This document shows positions 7,829 through 16,694 of a stretch of DNA of 64,000 nucleotides, piece after piece. Numbering within the stretch: the stretch's first letter is position 1; every line of letters starts with the position of its first letter. The position numbers were made by a program, and so were the translations under genes. The notes under the pieces are model-generated. The model was not told the origin of the DNA. It searched no databases and was given only the letters and a program-made list of their open reading frames with translations. The stretch lies in assembly GCA_963713545.1 (NCBI GenBank), contig CAVQME010000009.1:123988-187987 (forward strand), read 5' to 3'. The stretch comes from CAVPLM01 sp963713545 (GTDB taxonomy: Bacteria > Actinomycetota > Thermoleophilia > RBG-16-64-13).

Positions 7829-10537
7829 GTGCAAGAGAGGCGCCACACCCTCCTAACCAAGCTGCGGCCACCCCGGCTGGGTCCGGACGTGCTCGAGCGC
7901 CCTCGTCTCCTTGCCCGCCTAGACGACGGTCTCTCGAAGCCGCTGACGCTGTTAGGCGCGCCCGCCGGCTACGGCAAGACGACGCTGCTGGCCCAGTGGA
8001 TCCAGCATCAGGATCGTCCCGTCGCGTGGCTGACACTGGACGAGGGTGATAACGAAGTCGACGTGCTCGTGGAAGAGATCGTGGCGGCGGTTCGCACCAA
8101 ATTCCCAGACTCCTGCACGCGCGTAATGGCTTTGCTTGCTCGGCCGGGACTGCCGCCGGTCAAGCTGTTGAACCAGGAGTTGGCGAACGGCCTGGATGAG
8201 CTCGACGAGTTCGTCCTGGTGTTGGACGATGTTCACAGCGTGAACAATCCGGACGTCCTCGAAATCCTCAAGACTCTCATCTGGCAAGCGCCCAAGTCAC
8301 TTCATCTTGTGCTCGCGTCCCGGGCGGATCCCGTCCTCCCGCTGGGAGCCCTGCGGGGACGGGGTCTGATGAACGAGATACGGGCCGCCGACCTGTGCTT
8401 CAGCCATGAGGAGGCGGCAGAGTATCTTCGGGGGGCATTCGGCCCAGCTTTGACCGAGGAGGAACTGACGGCGCTCCTTCAGCGGACGGAGGGCTGGATC
8501 GCGGGACTCCATCTAGCCGCGCTCTCTCTTGCAGGACGCGAGAACATCGAGCAAGGGATCGCCGAGTTCACCGGCAACAACCGCTACGTCGTCGAGTACC
8601 TGATGGACGAACTCTGGGCACGGCTGGATCCGAAGGTCGAGCGCTACCTTTTGGCGACCTCGATACTAGATAGGCTGTGCGCTCCCTTGTGCCGGGCGGT
8701 CGTGGGGGAGGAGGATCTTGACTCCGTCCAAGGACAGCCGGTACTGGAGTGGTTGGAGGACGCGAATCTCTTTACCGTCTCGCTCGACGATCAGCGGGAA
8801 TGGTTCCGCTACCACCATCTGTTCCGCGACGTCTTGCGCCGCTCGCTGAACTCCACCTGGTCACCGGAGGACATCGCTGCTCTTCATACGCGCGCCGCCC
8901 AATGGCTGAGTGACCGCGGAATGGTAGACGACGCGCTGATGCACTTCCTAACCGCGGACAGGCCGGAGTCGGCGGCCGATGTAGTCGAGATGCACGGGAA
9001 GGCGGCCATCGAACACGAAGAGTGGCGAGCACTCGAGCGCTGGATGGGGACGATCGAGGCCGGCCTCCTCGACAGTCGTCCTCGGCTGGTCTTGTTCCAG
9101 GCCTGGCTCGCACACATCCGGCAAGACCTGGTCGGCACGATTCGCCACTGCGAGCGGGCCGAGCAGTTGCTTGGCCTGCAGCAGCCGCCTCTCCAGGACG
9201 AGCTGGCCCTCAGAGCAGTGATCAGCGCCCTGAGGGCAGAGGTCTGCTTCTGGACAGGTATGGGAGACGAGGGGCTGTTCCACGCTCGGGAAGCACTGGC
9301 CCACCTTCCCCCAGACTACGAGCTCGCCCGCGCTACGGCAGCCTGGTTCGAAGGCGGCAGTCTGCACCTCCTTGGCCGAAATGACGAAGCCTTCGAGGTC
9401 TTCCGTAGGTACTCGTTCGGAGACTACGGGTCTGTCCACCCTCGGGTCATGGTCGGGCTGTGTCTGATGGGATTCATGACCGGCGAGGTGGACTATGCGC
9501 AACGCTCCGCGGACCTGATGCTCAAGGAGTCGCTCAAGCAGGGACTTATGGAGAGCGCCGGCTGGGCCCACTACTTCCTGGGACTGGCTGCGTATTTGAG
9601 GAACGACCTTGCCCTGGCCGAGGAGCACTATGCGGGAGTGGAACCTTACGCGGCGCACATTGTGGCGGTCAAGCAGTGCTACTACGGTCTGGCTTGGGTG
9701 CGGCGCGCGCAGGGCAGGTCGGATAAGGCTGTTGAGGTGCTGGACAAGTTCCGGTCCATTGCCGCGGACCTGGACGTCACCCTCCTGGCTGAGACCCAGC
9801 TGCTCGAAGCCCGCTTGGAAGTGCTCTCCGGCCGGCCCTCCCCCCAGGAAGTCCTGGCTCGCGGTGTCCTCCAAGCAGCGGGCGACGGACCGATATCATC
9901 TCTCCACGTTACCTACGAGTTCAGCTTGATCAGTACCATCTCGGTATTGACGCTCCGCGGAAGCGAAGACGATGCCGAGGCTTGCCATGGAGTGCTGCAG
10001 CGTTTGCTGACGACTGCAGAGCTCAATGGCAACGTCTACAGATTGGTCGAGTGTCTCCTCCTGCAGTCGCTTCTGTTCGACCGGCAAGGTCGGAATGCTG
10101 AAGCCCTCGACTCACTGGCCCGGGCTGTGAAGCTCGCGAGACCCGGCCGGATGATCCGCTTGTTCCCCGATATGGGTGGACGGATGCGGGCGCTTCTGCA
10201 GACCGTGCGGATCCGAAGCGGCACGGATTCCTTCCTGGACGAACTGATGGCCTCATTCACTACGGGAGCACCGTCATCCTCCGCCGGACATACACCTCCC
10301 TCTCAGGACCAGCCCCAGGAATACCTGATTGAGACTCTGCTGACCAACCGCGAACTCGAGGTGCTGATGCTCCTCGCCGAGCGCCTCAGCAATAAGGAGA
10401 TCGCCAGACGACTGGTCATCTCTCCCGCTACGGTGAAGCGTCACACGCTCAGCATCTACTCGAAGCTTGACGTGGCTGGGCGGCGAGAGGCGGTCGCGAG
10501 AGCCCGGGAACTGGGGATCCTTCCGGTCTCTCAATAG
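7829..10537 (+). CDS. LuxR-family transcriptional regulator, MalT/LAL type (paralogue)
   Basis: A 902-aa LAL regulator, colinear with the protein at 1043-3751. It has Walker A APAGYGKTT, Walker B-like LVLDDVH, the helical middle with RTEGWIAGLHLAALSL and YHHLFRDVLRRSL, and a C-terminal LuxR HTH with LTNRELEVLMLL and LSNKEIARRLVISPATVKRH. The recognition-helix segment of the HTH is identical to that of the other paralogue, so the two could share DNA targets. Divergence is greatest in the middle and tail, suggesting different inducers. It precedes an 84-aa protein and the glycyl radical enzyme cluster, its probable regulon. The GTG start gives the same N-terminus as the paralogue (LTKLRPPRLGPD) and fits the -10 box just upstream. 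Confidence 0.92.
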   Translation: MQERRHTLLTKLRPPRLGPDVLERPRLLARLDDGLSKPLTLLGAPAGYGKTTLLAQWIQHQDRPVAWLTLDEGDNEVDVLVEEIVAAVRTKFPDSCTRVMALLARPGLPPVKLLNQELANGLDELDEFVLVLDDVHSVNNPDVLEILKTLIWQAPKSLHLVLASRADPVLPLGALRGRGLMNEIRAADLCFSHEEAAEYLRGAFGPALTEEELTALLQRTEGWIAGLHLAALSLAGRENIEQGIAEFTGNNRYVVEYLMDELWARLDPKVERYLLATSILDRLCAPLCRAVVGEEDLDSVQGQPVLEWLEDANLFTVSLDDQREWFRYHHLFRDVLRRSLNSTWSPEDIAALHTRAAQWLSDRGMVDDALMHFLTADRPESAADVVEMHGKAAIEHEEWRALERWMGTIEAGLLDSRPRLVLFQAWLAHIRQDLVGTIRHCERAEQLLGLQQPPLQDELALRAVISALRAEVCFWTGMGDEGLFHAREALAHLPPDYELARATAAWFEGGSLHLLGRNDEAFEVFRRYSFGDYGSVHPRVMVGLCLMGFMTGEVDYAQRSADLMLKESLKQGLMESAGWAHYFLGLAAYLRNDLALAEEHYAGVEPYAAHIVAVKQCYYGLAWVRRAQGRSDKAVEVLDKFRSIAADLDVTLLAETQLLEARLEVLSGRPSPQEVLARGVLQAAGDGPISSLHVTYEFSLISTISVLTLRGSEDDAEACHGVLQRLLTTAELNGNVYRLVECLLLQSLLFDRQGRNAEALDSLARAVKLARPGRMIRLFPDMGGRMRALLQTVRIRSGTDSFLDELMASFTTGAPSSSAGHTPPSQDQPQEYLIETLLTNRELEVLMLLAERLSNKEIARRLVISPATVKRHTLSIYSKLDVAGRREAVARARELGILPVSQ

Positions 10538-10617
10538 ATGGCCGGCGAGGCCATGCGCCTCACCCTCGCAGCCCCTCCAGACCGTACTTGGACCATTCTG
10601 GGTCCTCCCCTGGCGGC

Positions 10618-10640
10618 GGCCTCCCAGTCTAGACTGGACT
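10618..10640 (+). promoter_or_regulatory. TCTAG-centred palindromic element upstream of second 84-aa gene
   Basis: CCAGTCTAGACTGG at 10624-10637 is a perfect 14-base palindrome about 32 bases before the GTG at 10669. It matches the element at 3851-3876 in sequence (CCTCCC..GTCTAG.CTGGA) and position. A dimeric regulator such as a LuxR-type HTH could bind it; this is inference. Confidence 0.4.
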
Positions 10641-10668
10641 CAACCGGCACATCGCGCCAGGAGGCCTT

Positions 10669-10923
10669 GTGGCACCCGACAGTCTGCCCGATATCTCCGC
10701 CGCCACTCCGGCTCTTTACGAGATCTGCGTGCGCGGGGTCCTGGACGAGGAGTGGCGGGAATTTTACGACGGGATGACGATCGAGGTCGCTGAGGACGAC
10801 GGTCGGCCCGCGACGGTTGTCCGGGTCGTTGTGCAGGACCAGGCCGCGCTGGCCGGTCTTATCACCGCTCTATTCGGAATCAACGCTACGGTGCTGTCGG
10901 TCAAGGCCGTGGAACGCCTGTAG
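10669..10923 (+). CDS. Conserved 84-aa protein of unknown function, LAL-associated (paralogue)
   Basis: Paralogue of the 84-aa protein at 3904-4158, with the same blocks: ALYEICVRGVLDEEW, YDGMTIEVAEDD, VVQDQAALAGLITALFGINA and a C-terminal VLSVKAVE. GTG start with CAGGAGG seven bases upstream. No TM or signal peptide and no recognised domain. It lies between the second LAL regulator and the GRE gene, mirroring the first module, which argues that the regulator and small protein move and act together. Confidence 0.75.
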   Translation: MAPDSLPDISAATPALYEICVRGVLDEEWREFYDGMTIEVAEDDGRPATVVRVVVQDQAALAGLITALFGINATVLSVKAVERL

Positions 10924-10997
10924 CAGGACTCCGGGGAGACTGACAAACAGATCGCCGGCAGGCGGTGCCGGCGGCCAAAAGAACAGGAGGGACCGTT

Positions 10998-13419
10998 ATG
11001 GCGAAGGCAGCCACGAAAGCAGAAAGTCAGCACCGGAAGGGTCAAAGCCGATATCGCGCGGATCGACCGGCTGAAAGAACAACTCATGAGCACCCCGCCC
11101 GAGGTCGATTTCGAGCGGGTCAGGATAATGGAAGAGGTCTACGAGGATACCGCCGGCTACCAGCAGATCATCCGTAGAGCCAAATTCATGGCCACGCTGC
11201 TCGAGAGGAAGAAACTGTACATCGACGACAACCTCTTCGTGGGTAGCATGGCAAGCACTACCAATGGCATCTACACGTATCCGGAATGGAACGTGGATTG
11301 GATGAAGGAAGAGAACACTGTTGAGAAGTCGAAGACCCCGGAAGACCGCAAGGCCAACGAGTGGGCGCTCGGGTACTGGGAGAAGCGTGCGCTGAAGCCG
11401 CGCACGCTCGAGATCTTCGAGAAGAGGTACGGGTTCGACCCGCGTCCCTGTTATGAGTCCGGCTTCGTCATCAGCTTCTTCGACTGGCCCGGCGGCGGCG
11501 GCAACCTGAACTACCCCAGGGTCTACAACAATGGTCTTGCCAGCATGATCAAAGAGGTCGAGGAGCGGCAGATGGCCCTCGACATGCGGCTGCCGAATGC
11601 CAGCAAGTTCTACTTCTACGAAGCCAGTCTCATCGTCATGCGCGCCATCGTGCGCCTGGCCAACCGCTATGCTGAGCTGGCCAGAGAGATGGCGGCGAAG
11701 GAGGCGGATCCCGGCCGCAAGCAGGAACTGCTCGACATCGCCGAGGTCTGCGAGAGGGTGCCGGAACACCCGGCCCGTAACCTGCGCGAAGCCATCCAGG
11801 CTCACTTCTTCTGTCACGTCATTGCGGAGATCGAGCAGGTGGGCTGCGGTTACTCAGAGGCCTACCTGGGCCAGAACTTCGAGCCGTTCTATCAGCGCGA
11901 CAAGGCGGCGGGCCTGGTCGGTCCTGACGAAGCAGTCTTCATGCTCCAGAACCTCTTCATCAAGCTGAACGAGATCGGCTACTACTATGGCGAGAAGGTC
12001 CTTCTGCAGAACTCGGCCGACCTGGGCCAGAGCATCTCACTCGGAGGCTATACCGAGACTGGGGAAGACGCCACCGCGGAGATGGACTACCACATCCTGG
12101 AAGCATCTAAGTACCTTCATCTGCCCCAGCCTCCGCTATCGTGCATCGTCACGGAGAAGATGAGCAGCAAGTTTCTTGACAAGGTCCTGGATGTCATCGG
12201 CACCGGTGTCGGCATGCCTCAGTTCTGTAACGGCGACGTGATGGTGCAACGCGCCATGAATCTGTTCGGCTCCTCAAAGAAGGGCCTCACACTCGAACAA
12301 GCCAGGCGCACCTGTATCGGCGCCTGCGTGGGAAGCTACGTCCCTTACGAAACCGGCCATCCGGTGGAAGGGCAGCCCAACATGGGCAAGGTCCTCGAGC
12401 TCACGATGAACGACGGCTTCGATCCCCGCACCAAGCAGCAGATCGGACCCAAGACCGGAGACCCCGAGACCTTCAAGGATTTCGAAGAACTGTACGCGGC
12501 CTTCGAGAAGCAATTGACCTTCAATGAGGAGGTCCTCCGCAGGGGAGCATGGATCGCCAGCATGCTGTGCGCCGAGTACATCCCCGTTCCCTGGCGCTCG
12601 CTGCTGACCGGGGGCTGCATCGAGACCGGCACCGAAGTCTGGAACGGCGGCGCCAACTACTACACAGTCGCCCAGATCGTGGTCGGCGGCATCGACGCCG
12701 CCAACGGGCTGATGGCGGTGAAGCACCTGGTCTTCGACGAGAAGAAGATCACCATGGCCGAACTGAAGAAGGCCCTGGCAGCCAACTTCGACGGGGAATA
12801 CGAGAAGGTCAGGAAGCTGTGTTATGACGCGCCCAAACACGGCAACGACATTCCCGAAATGAACCGGTTCACGTACAGGGTGTACGAAAGTATCTTGAAG
12901 GCTTTCAACAGTGTAGATGGAGGCGGCAACTACCTCAGCCCAGAGATCAAGTCGACCCCGGATGCCTATACCAAGAGCATCCACAACCTGATGGGGCTGG
13001 TGACGGGCGCGCTGCCGACCGGCAAGAAGGCTGGGGTCGCCCTCACAGACGGCAGTCTATCGGCCATGCCGGGCACCGACGTCAATGGACCCACCGCGTT
13101 GGTGATGTCGGCGGCGAAAAGCCAGGATGCCGTCAAGTACACCGCGACGCACATGAACGTGAAGCTTGTGCCCGACGCGCTCAAGACCCGCAAGGGCAGG
13201 GAGAGCACTCTGAATCTTGTCAGGACCCTGTTTGCCAATGGTGGTTATCACATCCAGTTCAACGTCCTGGATACCGCCATTCTCAGGGATGCGCAGAAGC
13301 ACCCGGAGAACTATCGCGACCTCGTGGTCCGGGTAGCCGGTTTCAGCGCCTTCTTCGTCCGGCTGGCGCCGGGCGTGCAGAACGAGATCATCGAACGCAC
13401 CGAGCATCAGATCGGGTAG
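10998..13419 (+). CDS. Glycyl radical enzyme of the pyruvate formate-lyase family (one frameshift)
   Basis: A radical enzyme of about 806 aa. The glycyl-radical loop is VVRVAGFSAFF, with the radical Gly at 13339-13341. The active-site Cys loop is TCIGACVGSYVP, with thiyl candidates at 12325-12327 and 12313-12315. The long conserved barrel (RNLREAIQAHFFCHV, GGGANYYTV-type loops) is intact. The uninterrupted frame begins at 11086, but the family N-terminus ARIDRLKEQLMSTPPEVD lies in that same frame just upstream. It joins an ATG at 10998 preceded by AGGAGGG through one extra G near 11035-11040, so I extend the gene. Cys-Val-Gly, rather than the Cys-Val-Glu of diol dehydratases and arylacetate decarboxylases, leaves the reaction open. 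Its activase is at 19691-20644. Oxygen would destroy the radical, so the host lives anaerobically at least at times. Confidence 0.9.
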
Positions 13420-13438
13420 TGCTGAGATTCAACCTGAG

Positions 13439-13471
13439 CGGTGCGGCGTGGCCGTGGGCCACGCCGCACCG
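13439..13471 (+). terminator. Strong hairpin between GRE and dehydratase genes
   Basis: A perfect 15-base stem (CGGTGCGGCGTGGCC with its complement) closes a GTG loop, 20 bases after the GRE stop. Only a short TTTCT follows, so it may be a terminator, an attenuator, or an mRNA-stabilising hairpin that sets GRE levels apart from the downstream genes. Confidence 0.6.
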
Positions 13472-13622
13472 GGCGTTTCTGGGCAGCAACAAAGGTGACA
13501 AGTCTGACGCGCCTATCTCCGCGTAATGACCGGCGGGCACGTCTCCTGAGGGCCCAGGAGGACATGAAGACGAGAACAGGCCGCGCTTCGGGATCTGCCT
13601 CATTGAAGGGGGGCGTGACAGG

Positions 13623-14927
13623 ATGAACACTGACAACCTGATCACGGTCGAAGAACTGGCGGGGCGCCTCAAAATGGCCGCCGAAGGCGTCAAGCAGAAG
13701 TCCGGCTTGATGAAGTCCACCGTCGGCTACATGGAGATGGTTCACAAGTACGTGGACCGGATTGTCACGGCCAAGGAGCAGGGCCGGTTGGTGGCGACCC
13801 ACGGCACCCAGCAGCCCCTCGAGATCTTCGAGGCGATGGACGTCGTGGGCGTGTTCAACGAATTCTGGGGCGTCATCTCGGACCTGGTGGGGATGCCGGA
13901 GTCTGTCCCCGAGGCCTTGAGCATCGCGGCCTCGACCGGTACACCTTTAGAGGTCTGCTCCTTCTTCCGGAACATGGACGGCCTGCTGCACACCGGCAAG
14001 TGGCCCCACACGGATGTCTTTCTCTACGCGACCTCGTCGTGCGATAACGTGAAGGCCTTCCACACGCTGGGCCGGCGGTACGGCATCCCGGACTTCGGCA
14101 TGGAGCGGCCCTACTACCCTTTCACGCGCCAGGCGATGGATCAGTGGAAGAACGAGCACAAGCGGTTGATCGCCTTCCTGGAGGAGCACACGGGGAAGAG
14201 GATGGACTACGACCGCCTCAAGGAGGTGGTGCGCCTATCCTACCGTCTCACCGAGGTCAGCCTAGAGGTCCAGCGGCTCACCGCCCATGTCCCGTCACCC
14301 ATGTCCGCCGAGTGCTTCGGCGGCGTACTGTTGGCGCTTCGCCTGCTGCCCGGGACCCAGGATGCCGTGGACTTTCTTACGGCATTGCGCGACGAACTCC
14401 AGGAGCGCGTGGACAAGGGCATCGGCGCTGTCAAGGACGAGCGCTTCCGGGTCATGTGGAGCAGCTTCAGTCCGTTCTGGGACCCGACTCTCATGGCCTT
14501 CATGCAGCAGAAGTACGGAGCAGTCTCCGTGTGCGAGGTGCTGTCGAACTGGCGCGGAGAGGCGAAGTGGCTGCTCGACCCGGACGATCCTTTGGGCAAC
14601 CTCGCCTACCGGACCCAGGTCGCGCCCGGCAACTGCCAATACTCGCCCTCGATCGACTGGGCGGAGAACCTTGTCGCCCAGGCCCGCCAATACAGGGTGG
14701 ATGGGGCGATCTTCAACAACAACTGGGGCTGCAAGCAGGCTTCGGGCCTCGGCGCAATCGTCAGGGACGAGCTGTTAAGCCAGTGTGGCGTGCCGTCGCT
14801 CACCATCGATTGTGACGTGATCGACAGCACGTTCACCAGCCGGGCGGAGGTCGAGAGCCAGTTGGACGGCTTCTTCGAGATGATCGAGGGGAGCAAGGCG
14901 TACCAGTCCAGGAGGGCGAACGCATGA
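13623..14927 (+). CDS. 2-hydroxyacyl-CoA dehydratase / benzoyl-CoA reductase-like subunit (HgdB/BcrB type)
   Basis: A 434-aa Fe-S subunit of the benzoyl-CoA reductase/2-hydroxyacyl-CoA dehydratase superfamily. Conserved Cys residues that would hold a [4Fe-4S] cluster occur in EVCSFFRNMDG (about residue 112), TSSCDNVKAF (about 140) and NNNWGCKQASG (about 362). The overall order and spacing fit the family. Partners follow at once: the second subunit (overlapping ATGA at 14924-14927) and two ATPases. Such enzymes accept one very low-potential electron from an ATP-hydrolysing activator to dehydrate 2-hydroxyacyl-CoAs or reduce aromatic rings. Sequence alone does not separate these; no CoA ligase or CoA transferase lies in the window, so even a CoA substrate is unproven. 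Confidence 0.85.
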   Translation: MNTDNLITVEELAGRLKMAAEGVKQKSGLMKSTVGYMEMVHKYVDRIVTAKEQGRLVATHGTQQPLEIFEAMDVVGVFNEFWGVISDLVGMPESVPEALSIAASTGTPLEVCSFFRNMDGLLHTGKWPHTDVFLYATSSCDNVKAFHTLGRRYGIPDFGMERPYYPFTRQAMDQWKNEHKRLIAFLEEHTGKRMDYDRLKEVVRLSYRLTEVSLEVQRLTAHVPSPMSAECFGGVLLALRLLPGTQDAVDFLTALRDELQERVDKGIGAVKDERFRVMWSSFSPFWDPTLMAFMQQKYGAVSVCEVLSNWRGEAKWLLDPDDPLGNLAYRTQVAPGNCQYSPSIDWAENLVAQARQYRVDGAIFNNNWGCKQASGLGAIVRDELLSQCGVPSLTIDCDVIDSTFTSRAEVESQLDGFFEMIEGSKAYQSRRANA

Positions 14928-16072
14928 ACGCGCCGCTGCACAGTCTGAACGAGATGCAGAGGTTGACCTCTCCGTTCCCGGAGAGCGTCACCGTCAAGGA
15001 CTGGAAGGCTTCGGGCCGGAAGGTGATCGGCTGGTTCAACCCCTACGTACCGGAGGAGATCCTCCACGCGGCCGGGATGCTGCCGTTCGAGGTTACCGGC
15101 GACAACGAGCCGGTCCAGATGCAGGGGGCCGAGGCCTACATCTACACCAACTCCTGCTCCAAGATCCGCACCTGCTGGCAACTGCAGCTCGACGGCAAGT
15201 ACGGCTTCCTGGACGGCTTGGTCTCCTCCTGCTTCTGTGACCAGGATAAGCGGCTGCACAGCGTGTGGGAGTATTACAGGAATCTGCCCTACATGGACAT
15301 CCTCTACGCGCCGCGCAAGCGGGACGAGGAGGCCGTGAAGCTTTACCTGGCCGATCTCGAGGACTTCAGGGACAGGCTTTCCCTGTACCGGCTGAGCAGG
15401 ATCCCCGACCAAGACATCGCGAACTCGATCCGCATCTACAACCGGGGACGCGAGCTCATGCACCAGCTCTATGAGCTGCGCAAACGCGATCGACCCCCGG
15501 TGACCGGAGCCGAGGCCCTGGAAGTGAGCAAGGCGGCTGCGCGCCTGCCGCGCGAGCGGTTCAACGAGCTGATGGAGCAGCTGCTCGACGAGATCCAGCG
15601 CACGGGACGCGAGATCAAGAAGACCAGGCGCCTGATGGTCATCGGCAACGACCTGCACAACACCAACCAGGTCGCCGCGCTCGAGTCGCTGGACGCGCTG
15701 GTGGTCGTCGACGAGATGAACTGCGGCATCCGATATGCGTGGGGACAGGCCGACATCCAACTGAGCCCGATGGAGGCGCTGGCCCGCTACCACGTGCTGG
15801 GCCGCCCGGTCGACATGCACAACTGGAATTCCGACGGGCGGCTCGAGTTCATCGGCGACCTGGCCGAGCAGTACAGGGTCGACGGCATCGTGTCCGAGAT
15901 CGTGCGCTTCTGCACCTACAACGGTTGGGACAAGTTCGATCTCAAGAAGCAGATGACACAGCGTGGCATCCCGATCCTGGAGCTCGACCTGGAGTACGGC
16001 CATCCGTCGGGAGCGCAGGTGGCGATCCGCGCCGAAGCGTTCATGGAGATGCTGGAAAGCCGGGCCGGCTAG
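14924..16072 (+). CDS. 2-hydroxyacyl-CoA dehydratase / benzoyl-CoA reductase-like subunit (HgdC-partner, BcrC type)
   Basis: A 382-aa second Fe-S subunit. Family features are GWFNPYVPEEILHAAGMLPF (about residues 37-56), the Cys-containing YIYTNSCSKIRTC and VSSCFCDQDKR, and FCTYNGWDKFDLKKQ followed by GIPILELDLEYG and a C-terminal GQ-VAIRAEAF-type helix, as in BcrC/BadD. The ATG overlaps the previous stop by four bases and has CAGGAGG upstream, indicating translational coupling and a 1:1 complex. With the subunit before it, this forms the substrate- and cluster-binding half of the enzyme. Confidence 0.85.
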   Translation: MNAPLHSLNEMQRLTSPFPESVTVKDWKASGRKVIGWFNPYVPEEILHAAGMLPFEVTGDNEPVQMQGAEAYIYTNSCSKIRTCWQLQLDGKYGFLDGLVSSCFCDQDKRLHSVWEYYRNLPYMDILYAPRKRDEEAVKLYLADLEDFRDRLSLYRLSRIPDQDIANSIRIYNRGRELMHQLYELRKRDRPPVTGAEALEVSKAAARLPRERFNELMEQLLDEIQRTGREIKKTRRLMVIGNDLHNTNQVAALESLDALVVVDEMNCGIRYAWGQADIQLSPMEALARYHVLGRPVDMHNWNSDGRLEFIGDLAEQYRVDGIVSEIVRFCTYNGWDKFDLKKQMTQRGIPILELDLEYGHPSGAQVAIRAEAFMEMLESRAG

Positions 16073-16162
16073 GCCGGCAGGCGACTGGGCCTCATTGGCA
16101 GCCAACGCGTCGCGACCCTCGGGTCGGTGAGGCGCGACACAACAAGAAGAAGGAGTATCGAC

Positions 16163-16609
16163 ATGGCTAAGCTGGACGTCAAATTCATCAGGGGAGCCCT
16201 GACCGGCAAGTGGGATATCGATGTCGTTGTAGGCGGCAAGCAGGTGTCTCACCTCATCATGGATTGGCCGGACGCATTCGGGTTGTGCATCGGAGTCGAG
16301 CCAGGGAAGTACGTTTCGGAAGAAGTCACCGTTGAGAAAGGTGTACGGCAGATCGCCATGGCCGGGTGGCGCTGCGACGTCCAGAAATGGTATGGGCACT
16401 GGTACAACGACAGAGGTGGGTATGGTGAGCTCCAGTACACGTACCAGGAGGGCAACACGCTCTACGGCTACATTCACGACGTGCCTGCAGACGGCGCCGA
16501 TCCGGTCGAATGGTCGGTTGCGGTCGAGATACCCGATCACGACCATTTCATCTACCGATATTTCGGTGTGAAGGGGAACAAGGAACTCCACGCCACGCGA
16601 ATCAAGTGA
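16163..16609 (+). CDS. Unknown 148-aa protein inside the GRE/dehydratase cluster
   Basis: I do not recognise this family. The protein has no signal peptide or TM segment, is rich in Trp, Tyr and Gly, and shows alternating beta-like segments such as KWDIDVVVGGKQVSHLIMDW, VEPGKYVSEEVTVEKGVRQI and WSVAVEIPDHDHFIYRYFGV, suggesting a beta-sandwich or barrel. Its HDHF stretch could bind metal. The start at 16163 follows AGAAGGAG; an in-frame start at 16127 is less well placed. It sits between the Fe-S subunits and the ATPase subunits of the same operon, so an accessory, substrate-binding or scaffold role in that complex is plausible. Confidence 0.7.
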   Translation: MAKLDVKFIRGALTGKWDIDVVVGGKQVSHLIMDWPDAFGLCIGVEPGKYVSEEVTVEKGVRQIAMAGWRCDVQKWYGHWYNDRGGYGELQYTYQEGNTLYGYIHDVPADGADPVEWSVAVEIPDHDHFIYRYFGVKGNKELHATRIK

Positions 16610-16694
16610 GCACTGGGGAAGGGGTGTACGAGAGGACCCGTGTGGATCCACCCGTACGCTTCCGATCCTCCGTGCTGTAGAAGGAGGACGAAGC

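Noticed and set aside
10998..13419. Pyruvate formate-lyase itself
   Set aside because: The Cys-Cys pair of PFL is missing and the activase has an extra cluster region, both pointing to another GRE type.
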